A stretch of 64,000 nucleotides of DNA, from contig CAWDUP010000002.1 in NCBI GenBank assembly GCA_963805505.1, positions 1 to 64,000 of the forward strand. The letters are read 5' to 3'. Below are positions 24,660 through 33,258 of this stretch, one piece after another. The translations under genes were made by a program, and so were the position numbers. Within the stretch, counting starts at the first letter, position 1, and each line of letters begins with the position of its first letter. Under the pieces are notes generated by a model, which saw nothing but the letters and a program-made list of their open reading frames with translations, did not search any database and had not been told where the DNA came from. Origin of the DNA: JANPBY01 sp963805505 (lineage in GTDB: Bacteria; Actinomycetota; Actinomycetes; DATJPE01).

Positions 24660-27080
24660 GTGAGCGACGTGCGTGACGATCTGCCTGAGGCGCGCCACCC
24701 CGAGCTCACCGATGTGCTGATCTCCGAGGCCGAGGTGCCTGACCGCGTCCGGATGCCCACCGACGTCATCCGGCTGATCTTCACGTTGCTGCTGCTCGGA
24801 GGGCTACTGACGCTCGCGACGTTCGCCACCGAGACGAGCGACGGCGTCGAGAGTGACGTCACCGACGCCGTCAGCCTGCTGCCCGGCCCCCTGCTTTTCA
24901 TCGTCAACCTGATCGTCGGCTTCGGTTTCCTGGGTCTGCCTATCGTGCTGGCCCTCGACCTGATCATCCGGCGGCGTGGTCGAACCCTGCTTGACGCCCT
25001 CCTGGCCGTGGCGATCGCGATCCTGATCGTGGCCGGACTGGATGCGCTCCTCAACAACACCGCCGACTTTGCGCGGTTGCTCGCCGCTTTGACCAAACCG
25101 GGTGGAACGCCCGCACCCCTTGTTGCCCTGCTGGCGGGTGGGGTGGCGTTCTTCGTGGTCGTCCGGGTCGGTTCGAGGCGGGTGTCCCTCGTCGCGGCCT
25201 GGATGGTGGTGCTCGCCTTCGTGGTCACAGCACTGATCTCAGGGCAGCACACCCTCGCGTCCATGGGGGCCAGCGCTTTGCTCGGCCTCGCGGTCGGTCT
25301 CCTGATCCGCTACGCGCTCGGGACACAGACCTCGCGACCCGACGGCGAGCAGGTGGCCCTGGCCCTCGTGCGCTGCGGGATCACGCTGAACCGACTCGAG
25401 CGCCGGATGCCCAACTCACGCGAGGGGCGGCGCTACACCGCCTTCCGGATCGACCAGACCCCTCTGGACGTGCTGGTCCTGGACCGCGATCAAGAGGGTG
25501 CGGGTCTGGCCTACCGGGTGTGGCGGCTGCTGCGGGTCCGACGAACGGCCGCGGGACGGACCTACGTCTCCGTCCGGCGATCCTTGGAGCACGAGGCGCT
25601 GCTGGCGTACGCCTCCGACGCCGCCGGGGTCCGGACGCCGACGCTCGTGGCGACCTGCGAGGTGGGGCCGTACGCCGCGCTGCTCGCTTTCGAGCACGTG
25701 GACGCCCGGCACCTTGCCAGCATCGACCCATCCGACATCACCGACGCCACCTTGTGCGACGCGTGGGAACAGCTGGGCAGGCTACGGCTGGCCAGGATCG
25801 CGCACCGCGGGATCAACGACCAGAGCCTGCTGGTCGGTGTCGACGGAGCGGTTCACGTGCAGGCCGTCCGAGGTGGGGAGATCGCCGCCTCCGAGCTGGC
25901 CCTGCGCATCGACGTCGCCCAGCTCTTGACGACCCTGGCGCTGGTGGTCGGAGCCGAGAGAGCTGTCGCCGCAGCGGTAGACACCGTGGGAACCAGGCCG
26001 CTGGTGGAGGCGCTGCCAGTGCTCCAGCCGCTCGCGTTGACGCTCACCAGCCGACAGGCCGTACGCCACGACAAGCAGGTGCTGCGAGACATCCGCGCGG
26101 CCATCCTGGAGGCACTGCCCAGCGGCGAGCCAGTACCCGAAGAGGATGTCCGGCTGCAACGCCTGTCGGCGCGGACGCTGTTCGTGGTCGTCGGCGGAAG
26201 CGTCGCCGGCTACGTGGTGCTTTCACAGCTGAGCAACGTCGACCTCGCCACCCTGGTGTCGACAGCCGATTGGCGATGGGCCATCGTCGTTTTGATCTTT
26301 TCAGCGCTCACCTACCTAGGGGCGGCGCTGAGCCTCACCGGCTTCGTCCTCAAGTCGGTGTCCTATGTGCGAGCGTTCCTCGCCCAGGTCGCCGCCTCCT
26401 TCGTCAGCCTGGTCGCACCCGCGGCGGTCGGTGGGATGGCGCTGAATGCGCGCTTCCTGCAAAAGGCCGGAGTCGACGGCTCGGTAGCTGTCGCGACGGT
26501 CGGGGTCTGGCAGGCGATGGCCTTCCTGGTCCACATCGTCATGCTGGTTCTTTTCGGTGTGATCGCGGGCACCCAGGCCGAGACCTCCTTCGACCCACCT
26601 CAAGGCGCCATCCTCGGGGCCGTACTCCTGCTGCTGGTGGCGGCCGTCGTGGTCAGCCTCCCGTGGGGGCGTCGGGTGATCGTGACGCGCGTGACCGACG
26701 TGGCAGGTCGGGTGATCCCAGCGCTGTTCGCAGTGGCGCAGCGACCGGGCAAGCTCGCGGAAGGCATCGGGGGCAACGTCCTGCTCAACCTCGCCTACTG
26801 CGGAGCGCTGGTTGCCTCCGTCCGGGCTTTCGGCGGAGAGCTGGCCTGGCCGGCCGTCGCGGTGGTCTACCTGACCGGCAGCGCCATCGGCTCCGTCGCT
26901 CCGACACCCGGCGGCTTGGGTGCGGTCGAGGCGGCGCTCGCGGCCGGACTCACCGCAGCCGGGCTCGACGGCGCCACCGCTGTGTCGGCCGTGCTGCTGT
27001 TTCGCGTGGCGACGTATTGGCTACCCGTGGCCCCCGGTTGGGTCGCCTTCCAGTACCTCCAGCGCCGCAACGCCCTTTGA
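24660..27080 (+). CDS. flippase-like membrane protein fused to a degenerate kinase-like domain
   Basis: An 806-residue three-part protein. The N-terminal part (about 1-220) has some six hydrophobic segments. The middle (about 230-500) resembles an aminoglycoside-kinase-like fold, with HRGINDQSLLVG as a catalytic-loop remnant but QAVRGG where the metal-binding DFG/DFD should be. The C-terminal part (about 510-806) is an LPG-synthase/AglD-type flippase domain with some eight helices and the signature GSVAPTPGGLGAVEA. A role in lipid or glycolipid translocation is inferred from the C-terminal domain. GTG 24660 starts the conserved sequence. Confidence 0.82.
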   Translation: MSDVRDDLPEARHPELTDVLISEAEVPDRVRMPTDVIRLIFTLLLLGGLLTLATFATETSDGVESDVTDAVSLLPGPLLFIVNLIVGFGFLGLPIVLALDLIIRRRGRTLLDALLAVAIAILIVAGLDALLNNTADFARLLAALTKPGGTPAPLVALLAGGVAFFVVVRVGSRRVSLVAAWMVVLAFVVTALISGQHTLASMGASALLGLAVGLLIRYALGTQTSRPDGEQVALALVRCGITLNRLERRMPNSREGRRYTAFRIDQTPLDVLVLDRDQEGAGLAYRVWRLLRVRRTAAGRTYVSVRRSLEHEALLAYASDAAGVRTPTLVATCEVGPYAALLAFEHVDARHLASIDPSDITDATLCDAWEQLGRLRLARIAHRGINDQSLLVGVDGAVHVQAVRGGEIAASELALRIDVAQLLTTLALVVGAERAVAAAVDTVGTRPLVEALPVLQPLALTLTSRQAVRHDKQVLRDIRAAILEALPSGEPVPEEDVRLQRLSARTLFVVVGGSVAGYVVLSQLSNVDLATLVSTADWRWAIVVLIFSALTYLGAALSLTGFVLKSVSYVRAFLAQVAASFVSLVAPAAVGGMALNARFLQKAGVDGSVAVATVGVWQAMAFLVHIVMLVLFGVIAGTQAETSFDPPQGAILGAVLLLLVAAVVVSLPWGRRVIVTRVTDVAGRVIPALFAVAQRPGKLAEGIGGNVLLNLAYCGALVASVRAFGGELAWPAVAVVYLTGSAIGSVAPTPGGLGAVEAALAAGLTAAGLDGATAVSAVLLFRVATYWLPVAPGWVAFQYLQRRNAL

Positions 27081-27104
27081 CCGAGGCTGCCGCGCCGAAG
27101 GGGG

Positions 27105-28277
27105 CTAGTAGACGGGCTGGCTCGGGTCGATCTGGTTGACCCAGGCGAGTACGCCTCCGCCGACGTGCTGGCTGTCGGCGAACCCGGCCGACTTGAGCAC
27201 GGCGAGGACCTCCGCCGAGCGCGATCCCACCTTGCAGTAGAGGACCACCGGCTTGTCCTGCGGCAGTTTGGTCAGGGCGTCACCGATCAGGAAGTCGTTC
27301 TTGGGCATGAGCACCGAGCCCGGGATCGAGACGATCTCGTACTCGTTGGGCTCACGCACGTCGACCAGCAGGAAGTCCGTGTCCCCCTCGTCGCGCGCCT
27401 CGAGCATCGACTCGAGCTGACGCACGCTGATCGTGGAGTCCCGCGCGGCCTGGGCCGCCTCCTCGGAGATCGTCCCGCAGAATGCCTCGTAGTCGATCAG
27501 CTCGGTGATCGGTGCGGCGCTGGGGTCCTTGCGCAGCTTGAGCGTTCGATAGGTCATCTCCAGCGCGTCATAGACCATGAGCCGCCCGACCAACGGTTCG
27601 CCGATGCCGGTGATGAGCTTGATGGCCTCGGTCGTCATGATCGAACCGATCGATGCGCACAGCACACCCAGCACGCCGCCCTCCGCGCAGCTCGGCACCA
27701 TGCCCGGAGGTGGCGGCTCCGGGTAGAGGTCGCGGTACTGCGGCCCGTGCTCGGCCCAGAACACCGAGGCCTGGCCCTCGAAGCGGTAGATCGAGCCCCA
27801 GACGTACGGCTTGCCGAGCAGCACGCACGCGTCGTTGACCAGGTAGCGCGTGGCGAAGTTGTCCGTGCCGTCGAGTATCAAGTCGTACTGAGCAAAGATC
27901 TCCAGCGCGTTGTCGGAGTCCAGGCGCTCCTCGTGCAGCCTGACGTCGACGTAGGGATTGACCTCCTTGACCGAGTCGCGGGCAGACTCGGCCTTGGGTC
28001 GGCCGATGTCGGACTGGCCGTGGATGACCTGGCGCTGGAGGTTCGACTCGTCGACGGTGTCGAAGTCGACGATGCCGAGGGTGCCCACACCCGCGGCGGC
28101 TAGGTAGAGCAGCGCAGGAGAACCGAGACCGCCGGCACCGACGCACAGCACCTTGGCGTTCTTCAGCCGCTTCTGCCCGTCCATGCCGACGTCGGGAATG
28201 ATCAGGTGGCGGCTATAGCGCATGACCTCGTCGACGGTCAGCTCGTCGGCGGGCTCGACCAGAGGCGGCAGGGGCAC
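27105..28277 (-). CDS. moeZ: adenylyltransferase/sulfurtransferase MoeZ
   Basis: A 390-residue fusion of a ThiF/MoeB-type E1 domain and a C-terminal rhodanese domain. GAGGLGSP (47-54) binds ATP, and SNLQRQVIHG and DGTDNFATRYLVND are E1 hallmarks. The rhodanese loop VVLYCKVGSRSAE carries the sulfur-accepting Cys. MoeZ activates ubiquitin-like carriers such as MoaD2 and CysO as thiocarboxylates for molybdopterin and cysteine synthesis. GTG 28277 is preferred: AAGGAG is 5-6 nt upstream and the family starts at this position. Confidence 0.92.
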   Translation of the reverse strand: MPLPPLVEPADELTVDEVMRYSRHLIIPDVGMDGQKRLKNAKVLCVGAGGLGSPALLYLAAAGVGTLGIVDFDTVDESNLQRQVIHGQSDIGRPKAESARDSVKEVNPYVDVRLHEERLDSDNALEIFAQYDLILDGTDNFATRYLVNDACVLLGKPYVWGSIYRFEGQASVFWAEHGPQYRDLYPEPPPPGMVPSCAEGGVLGVLCASIGSIMTTEAIKLITGIGEPLVGRLMVYDALEMTYRTLKLRKDPSAAPITELIDYEAFCGTISEEAAQAARDSTISVRQLESMLEARDEGDTDFLLVDVREPNEYEIVSIPGSVLMPKNDFLIGDALTKLPQDKPVVLYCKVGSRSAEVLAVLKSAGFADSQHVGGGVLAWVNQIDPSQPVY

Positions 28278-28394
28278 GAGAACTCCTTGAGAACTGGGCT
28301 GATCACGGGCTGACACTGGGGTCAACGGTGCCAGGCGGCGACTTGTTCCGACTGTCGCGTCCACCGGTCGGACACCTTCTGGCAGGCTTCAGCC

Positions 28395-29090
28395 ATGCGT
28401 CCGGTCATCGGCATCACGTGCTACGTCGAGGACGCTCGCTGGGGGGCGTGGGACATGCGGGCGGCCCTGGTGCCGTACGCCTACGTGCAACAGGTCGAAC
28501 GGGCCGGAGGTGCCGCCGTCCTCCTCCCGCCGAACGCTGGCGACGCTCGCGAGCTTCTGAGCGTCGTCGATGGCCTGCTGCTCGCGGGCGGGGCCGATCT
28601 GAGTCCCGAGCTGTACGACGCAGCTCCGCACGCAGAAACCGTGGGCCTGCGACCTGACCGCGACGCAGGCGAGACGGCCGCGCTCAGGGTTGCGAGTGAG
28701 CTCGACCTGCCGGTGCTCGGCATCTGCCGGGGCATGCAGCTGATGGCGGTGGCCGCCGGAGGCACACTGCATCAGCACTTGCCCGACGTCGTGGGTCATG
28801 AACAGCATCGCGCCGAGGTCGGCGTGTTCGGCAGACACGACGTGCGACTGGCTCCGGACTCGCGCGTGGGATCCCTGCTCGGTGCGACGGCCAATGTCGC
28901 GTCCTACCATCACCAGGGTGTGGCGACAGCCGGCTCGTTGACGGTTACCGGGTGGGCCGAGGACACGACGATCGAGGCCATCGAGGACCCGACCAAGCGC
29001 TTCGCGGTAGGCGTGCTCTGGCACCCTGAGGTCGGCGACGACCCACGGCTGTTCGACGCCCTGGTCGAGGCTGCCCGCGCCAGCGACTGA
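28395..29090 (+). CDS. gamma-glutamyl-gamma-aminobutyrate hydrolase family (class I amidotransferase-like)
   Basis: A 231-residue peptidase C26 protein (PuuD-like). The nucleophile elbow is LPVLGICRGMQLMA, and the His-Glu pair is in VLWHPEVGD near the C-terminus. An early oxyanion segment LLLAGGADLSP is present. PuuD cleaves gamma-glutamyl-GABA, the last step of gamma-glutamylated putrescine breakdown. A glutamine-synthetase-like ligase and an aldehyde dehydrogenase at 34.9-37.6 kb could provide its substrate, although they are not in one operon with it. It is divergent from moeZ. Confidence 0.88.
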   Translation: MRPVIGITCYVEDARWGAWDMRAALVPYAYVQQVERAGGAAVLLPPNAGDARELLSVVDGLLLAGGADLSPELYDAAPHAETVGLRPDRDAGETAALRVASELDLPVLGICRGMQLMAVAAGGTLHQHLPDVVGHEQHRAEVGVFGRHDVRLAPDSRVGSLLGATANVASYHHQGVATAGSLTVTGWAEDTTIEAIEDPTKRFAVGVLWHPEVGDDPRLFDALVEAARASD

Positions 29091-29114
29091 GGGTGCGGTA
29101 CGCCTCCTGGACGG

Positions 29115-29495
29115 TCAGGCTTCGGCCTCGGCGAGCCGCGAGAGCGCGCGCACGGCGGCTGCCCGTACGCGAGGAACCTCGTCAGCGCTTCGCCGGCTGA
29201 CAGCGTCGAACGCAGCACTGACCGTGTGGCGCGCCACCACCTTGCAGGCCAGCTCCCGGACCCGCCAGTGCTCGTCACTCAGCGCGGTGATGAGCGCGGC
29301 CTCGGCGACATCGTCGTAAGCCCAGAGCAGGCCACGGGCCGCCCACACGCGCAGCCAGTAGGGCTTGTCCCGACCCGCAAGCACGGCCTCGGCGTGCACC
29401 CCGCCGAGCACGATCACCAGCTGATCGTCCACGCGCCGCCCGAGCAGAAGGTCGCGACAGCCCCCCGCGAACTCCGCGATCCTCGGCGCTCGCAC
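29115..29495 (-). CDS. HEAT-repeat-like protein
   Basis: A 126-residue all-helical protein. Two or three HEAT-type helical pairs can be seen: PYWLRVWAARGLLWAYDD, EAALITALSDEHWRVRELAC and DEVPRVRAAAVRALSRLAEA. Such repeats form protein-binding scaffolds; no catalytic residues are visible. The start is GTG 29495, without a clear ribosome binding site, so the N-terminus is uncertain. It is tail-to-tail with the C26 hydrolase gene. Confidence 0.75.
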   Translation of the reverse strand: MRAPRIAEFAGGCRDLLLGRRVDDQLVIVLGGVHAEAVLAGRDKPYWLRVWAARGLLWAYDDVAEAALITALSDEHWRVRELACKVVARHTVSAAFDAVSRRSADEVPRVRAAAVRALSRLAEAEA

Positions 29496-29689
29496 TCAGC
29501 CAAGATCCGGACACGCGGGGGTGGCTGATCGGCGGTTGGCACAGCTCCAGTCTGCTGGCGGCCGCGGCACCAGCAACAGTCCTCCAGGTGACTAGGCGGT
29601 ACCTCCCCGTCACTCCACGTCGTCAACGTCGGGGATCGGGGCCATCATTTCCTTGTGCCCCTTGGTGATGCGCGCTAGCGTCGCTCCGC

Positions 29690-30472
29690 ATGACCTCAAC
29701 AGGCACCCTCGTCAAGTCAACCGTTGCGATGCTTGCCGCTGCCGGTCTTACCGCAGGCGCCATCGGTAGCGCCGGGCCAGTTCTCGCGCATCCGGCCAGC
29801 GGGGACGGCGCCAGTAGCGTGTCGGCGGCCACCTCGGTGACTACGCTGGCGAACGGCTGGACGGGCAACCTGATCCGCAACGCGGGTGCCGAAAAGACCA
29901 AGGGCGACATCAACAACTACTACGAGCCGGTCAACCTGAAGCACTGGAAACAGCGGAACAAGTTCACCGCTCGCAAGTACGTGCCCAAGGTCGCCGACCC
30001 CGACACAAACCATGGGGAGCTAGCCAAGAACAGCCCTGGCGCAGAGAACGGCGGGCGACACTTCTTCGCCGGTGCTCCCTTCGCCAGCTCGTCTTTGGAC
30101 GGCGTGGCCTATCAGGTGGGCAAGCTGAAGGACTACAAGAAGCTCATCAAGAAGGGTGCCAAGTTCAAGCTCGTCGGCTGGCTCGGCGGCTACGGCGAGA
30201 GCATCGATCGGCTCAAGGCCAGCCTGCGCTGGTTCAACAAGGACGGAAAGCAGGTCGGGGCCAAGACGAATCTGCGTCCCGTCACAGTGGCTGACCGGGA
30301 AAAGCTCAGTCCAGGCATTCAGACGACGACCATGCTCATCAAGCGCACCAACAAGGGCAACGTTCCGAAGTCGGCCAAGAGCTTCAAGTTCACCCTTCAG
30401 GCGGTGGTCGGTGGCGGCGGTGCGACCAAGGCGTACGGCGACAACTTCTCGCTGCGCCTGCACAAGCGCTGA
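29690..30472 (+). CDS. secreted lysine-rich protein, carbohydrate-binding-like fold suspected
   Basis: A 260-residue protein with a Sec signal peptide (basic start, hydrophobic stretch of about residues 9-30, cleavage near LAHPAS). The mature part begins NLIRNAGAE, a phrase typical of galactose-binding-like beta-sandwich domains in extracellular proteins, and ends with GDNFSLRLHKR. It is unusually rich in Lys and Asn for this genome. I do not recognise a family. It stands alone between the HEAT protein and ECF sigma genes. Confidence 0.7.
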   Translation: MTSTGTLVKSTVAMLAAAGLTAGAIGSAGPVLAHPASGDGASSVSAATSVTTLANGWTGNLIRNAGAEKTKGDINNYYEPVNLKHWKQRNKFTARKYVPKVADPDTNHGELAKNSPGAENGGRHFFAGAPFASSSLDGVAYQVGKLKDYKKLIKKGAKFKLVGWLGGYGESIDRLKASLRWFNKDGKQVGAKTNLRPVTVADREKLSPGIQTTTMLIKRTNKGNVPKSAKSFKFTLQAVVGGGGATKAYGDNFSLRLHKR

Positions 30473-30604
30473 GTGGTTGGCAGTCGCCAAGAGAAGTGAC
30501 GCCGGCAAGCGGGGTGCTGGAAGTGGTTACCTGAGCTCTTTCGCGGCTTGACCGGCGCGAATTCTTGACCCACATCGCAATTCCGCTCTCGCGAGCCAGG
30601 CAGA

Positions 30605-31864
30605 TCACGTGCCGTCGTCGAGCGCGTTACGGAGCAGCCTGGTCTGCAGCAATCGCCGTTCAGCGGTGTTGTCCGTCAATGACAGGGCGCGTTCATCGGC
30701 CAGAGCCGCCTCTGCAGACCGGCCAGCGGCCCGCAGCAGCTCGGCCCGAGTGGCGTGGAACAGGTGGTAGCTGTCGAGGTCGTCGGCGAGGGTATCGACC
30801 TCGGCCAAACCAGCAGCAGGTCCTTCGAGGGCCGCAACCGCGACCGCGCGGTTGAGCCGTACCACCGGTGAGGCGTCGTGCGTCAGGAGCGCGTCGTAGA
30901 GCAGTCGGATCTGCAACCAGTCGGTGTCCTCCCACGATGGCGCGCTCGCGTGACAGGCGGCGATCGCCGCTTGCAGCTGATACTTCCCCGGTCGTCGCAG
31001 CGCTGCAGCCCTCGCCAGATAGTTCTCGGCGCGGCCGATCCCTGCCCGGTCCCAGGTCGTCCGATCCTGATCGCGAAGCAGCACCAGGCCGCCGCCGGCG
31101 TCGAAGCGACCCGCCGAGCGGGCATGCTGCAGCGAGAGCAGGGCGGCGAGACCCCAGGCCTCCGGCTCGCCCGGCAGCTCTGTCGCGACGACCTCGGCGA
31201 GCCACGTCGCGTCCGCACCCAGATCCCTGTCCTGGGTTGCGCCCGCCGCGGAGACGTACGCCTCGTTGTACGTCACATAGATGACCTGGAGGACATCGGG
31301 CAGTCGCTGGGGCATCTCCTCGGCCGGCGGCACGGTCAAGGAGATGCCCGCAGTCACGATCTTGCGCTTGGCCCGCACGATCCGCTGCGCGAGCGTCGCC
31401 TCGGAGACCAGGAACGCTCGCGAGATCTGCGGCGTCGTCAGGCCGAGGACCGCACGCAACGTGAGCGCCACCCGCGCCTCCGGGGCAAGGCTCGGGTGGC
31501 AGCAGGCGAAGATGAGCGGCAGCCGATCGTCGGTACTGGAGCCCTCAGCCTGCTCCCGCGACGAGGCGGCCGGTGACGGGGCACGCCGCGCAAGGGCAGA
31601 TCTCCTGCCCGAGGAGCGGACCAGGTCGAGGGCGTTGCGGGTGGCGGCCACCTGCAGCCACGCCCCTGGCCGCTCCGGAGCTCCGTCCGTGCGCCAGGAG
31701 TTGAGCGCCTCGACGATCGCCTGCTGCACCGCCTCTTCGGCAACATCGAAGTCGCCGAATCGGCGGCTCAGCGAAGCGACGATCCGCCCGGACTCCTGAC
31801 GAAGCGCGCCGACGAGTACAGCATCGCTGGCGGTGACACCAGGAGTACGACCGCCGGCGCTCAC
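30605..31864 (-). CDS. ECF-type RNA polymerase sigma factor with C-terminal extension (ECF42-like)
   Basis: A 419-residue ECF sigma factor. Region 2 lies in the first 90 residues (FGDFDVAEEAVQQAIVEALN, PGAWLQVAATRNALDLVR). Region 4 is in LTLRAVLGLTTPQISRAFLVSEATLAQRIVRAKRKI. A long C-terminal extension with TPR-like helical pairs (DUF6596 part, EDTDWLQIRLLYDALL, SPVVRLNRAVAVA) follows. This architecture with an adjacent DGPF protein defines the ECF42 group, which lacks an anti-sigma factor. Start GTG 31864 overlaps the DGPF stop codon (GTGA). Confidence 0.9.
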   Translation of the reverse strand: MSAGGRTPGVTASDAVLVGALRQESGRIVASLSRRFGDFDVAEEAVQQAIVEALNSWRTDGAPERPGAWLQVAATRNALDLVRSSGRRSALARRAPSPAASSREQAEGSSTDDRLPLIFACCHPSLAPEARVALTLRAVLGLTTPQISRAFLVSEATLAQRIVRAKRKIVTAGISLTVPPAEEMPQRLPDVLQVIYVTYNEAYVSAAGATQDRDLGADATWLAEVVATELPGEPEAWGLAALLSLQHARSAGRFDAGGGLVLLRDQDRTTWDRAGIGRAENYLARAAALRRPGKYQLQAAIAACHASAPSWEDTDWLQIRLLYDALLTHDASPVVRLNRAVAVAALEGPAAGLAEVDTLADDLDSYHLFHATRAELLRAAGRSAEAALADERALSLTDNTAERRLLQTRLLRNALDDGT

Positions 31865-32226
31865 TCGAACTGTGAGTAGTCCTCGACCATCGGCCGAATC
31901 TCGACAGCGACTCCCGGCAGCTCGAGCGACGGCCACGTCTTGGTGAGCGCGACCGCGGCGTCCATGTCGGGCACGTCGACGACGCAAAAGCCGCCGATGA
32001 CTTCCTTCGCCTCGTTGAACGGGCCGTCGACAACGACGGGGCCAGCCGCTGAGCCCCTGACCGTGGTGGCCGTCTCGACTGGGTGCAGCTCGGCCCCGCC
32101 GTCTGCCATCACCTTTTCGTTGTCCTGGAACCACTGGTAGATCCGGCCGTAGACCTCCTGGGCCAGCTCAGGGCTCACGGTGGCCGCCAGGTCAGGGCGC
32201 GATGTGAACATCAGCACGTACTTCAT
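31861..32226 (-). CDS. DGPF/YCII-related protein paired with the ECF sigma factor
   Basis: A 121-residue protein of the YCII/DGPF family. It starts MKYVLMFTSRPD and has VVDGPFNEAKEVIGGFCVVD in the middle, the motif that names the family. DGPF proteins are regularly encoded before ECF42 sigma factors and are regulated by them; their biochemical role is unknown. A dimeric alpha-beta ferredoxin-like fold is expected. Translational coupling to the sigma factor gene is shown by the GTGA overlap at 31861-31864. Confidence 0.9.
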   Translation of the reverse strand: MKYVLMFTSRPDLAATVSPELAQEVYGRIYQWFQDNEKVMADGGAELHPVETATTVRGSAAGPVVVDGPFNEAKEVIGGFCVVDVPDMDAAVALTKTWPSLELPGVAVEIRPMVEDYSQFE

Positions 32227-32327
32227 GGTGGGTCCTTCCTACTGGATGGGGCGCTTGTTTCCAACACTGTTTCGACGCCGAAGGACGCGTCGTTTCGACA
32301 GCGCTAGCCCTCCGGTTCTGACTCGAC

Positions 32328-33239
32328 TCAGCCCAGGTGCGGGACAAGGCGTCGCGCCACGACGGCCACCTCGGGATGATCGATGCTCTCCTGCACGCAT
32401 CGCGCGAACAGCCACTGGAGCAGCCGGTGGATATCCACCCCGGACAGATCGGCCAGCCTCCCCGCCAATGCCGCCGGGTCTTCGAAGAGCCGGCTTGGGC
32501 AGTTGAGCATGTGCTGAAGGAGGTCGTAGGTCGGATCGCCCAGGTAGGGCTTCGGATCGATGACCAGCCACGGCCTTCTTCGCGCGGCAAGCACATTTCC
32601 CGCGTGCAGGTCGGTCGCCAGCAGGCAGGTCCGCTCGGTGGTTGTGGGGAGGGTCCTGAACAGCTCCAGCCCCATCCGCACCAGCCCCGGATCAAGCGGG
32701 TCAGTGGCGCCACCCGCTATCGCGCCGGCCGTCGCCGCCGCCGAGTGCTCACCAACCCACTCGACACACATCGACTCCAGGTGTCGGAACTCACCGTCGA
32801 TCGGCGCCTGCCACATCTCGGTCAGGAGCTCGGCGATCACCAGGTCCTGCTCGGGCTCGGGAAGGCCGTGCAGCGTGCTGCCCGGGTCGCAGCGCTCGAG
32901 CAGCAGCGCGGTCGTGTCACCGGCATGATCCACAGCCAGGAGCCGAACGGCCCCGCCCCCGGCCCACACGCGCAGACCAGCGGCCTCGTCCCTCGCCTCG
33001 TCGTGGGTCCACCCCACCTTGAGGACGACGTCGTCACCGGAGGCGGTTCGTGCCGCTGCCACCCATGAGTTGGTTCCCCCCGGCTGATAAGGCCCGTCGA
33101 CGATCAGGTCCCAGCGGGCGCACAGGCTGGCCACCGCTTGTGGCAGCGCCTCGACCCACTGCCGCCGGGCCACCGAATCCTCGCGGGCGACGGACGCAAG
33201 CAGGTTGTCGGGCAGCTCGAGCGGCGCGGCCTGGGTCAC
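32328..33239 (-). CDS. aminoglycoside phosphotransferase (APH(6)-like) family protein
   Basis: A 303-residue small-molecule kinase-fold protein. VVLKVGWTHDEARDEAAGLR carries the ATP-binding Lys and paired Glu. LLATDLHAGNVL is the catalytic loop (Asp kept, first His replaced), and LVIDPKPYLGDPTYDLLQH is the metal site in the form typical of streptomycin 6-kinases. Whether it inactivates an antibiotic or phosphorylates a metabolite cannot be read from sequence. The start is uncertain: GTG 33239 or ATG 33260, the latter overlapping the start of the divergent nei gene. No ribosome binding site is seen, so a leaderless transcript is likely. Confidence 0.82.
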   Translation of the reverse strand: MTQAAPLELPDNLLASVAREDSVARRQWVEALPQAVASLCARWDLIVDGPYQPGGTNSWVAAARTASGDDVVLKVGWTHDEARDEAAGLRVWAGGGAVRLLAVDHAGDTTALLLERCDPGSTLHGLPEPEQDLVIAELLTEMWQAPIDGEFRHLESMCVEWVGEHSAAATAGAIAGGATDPLDPGLVRMGLELFRTLPTTTERTCLLATDLHAGNVLAARRRPWLVIDPKPYLGDPTYDLLQHMLNCPSRLFEDPAALAGRLADLSGVDIHRLLQWLFARCVQESIDHPEVAVVARRLVPHLG

Positions 33240-33258
33240 GTGGAGATACTGGCACCCC

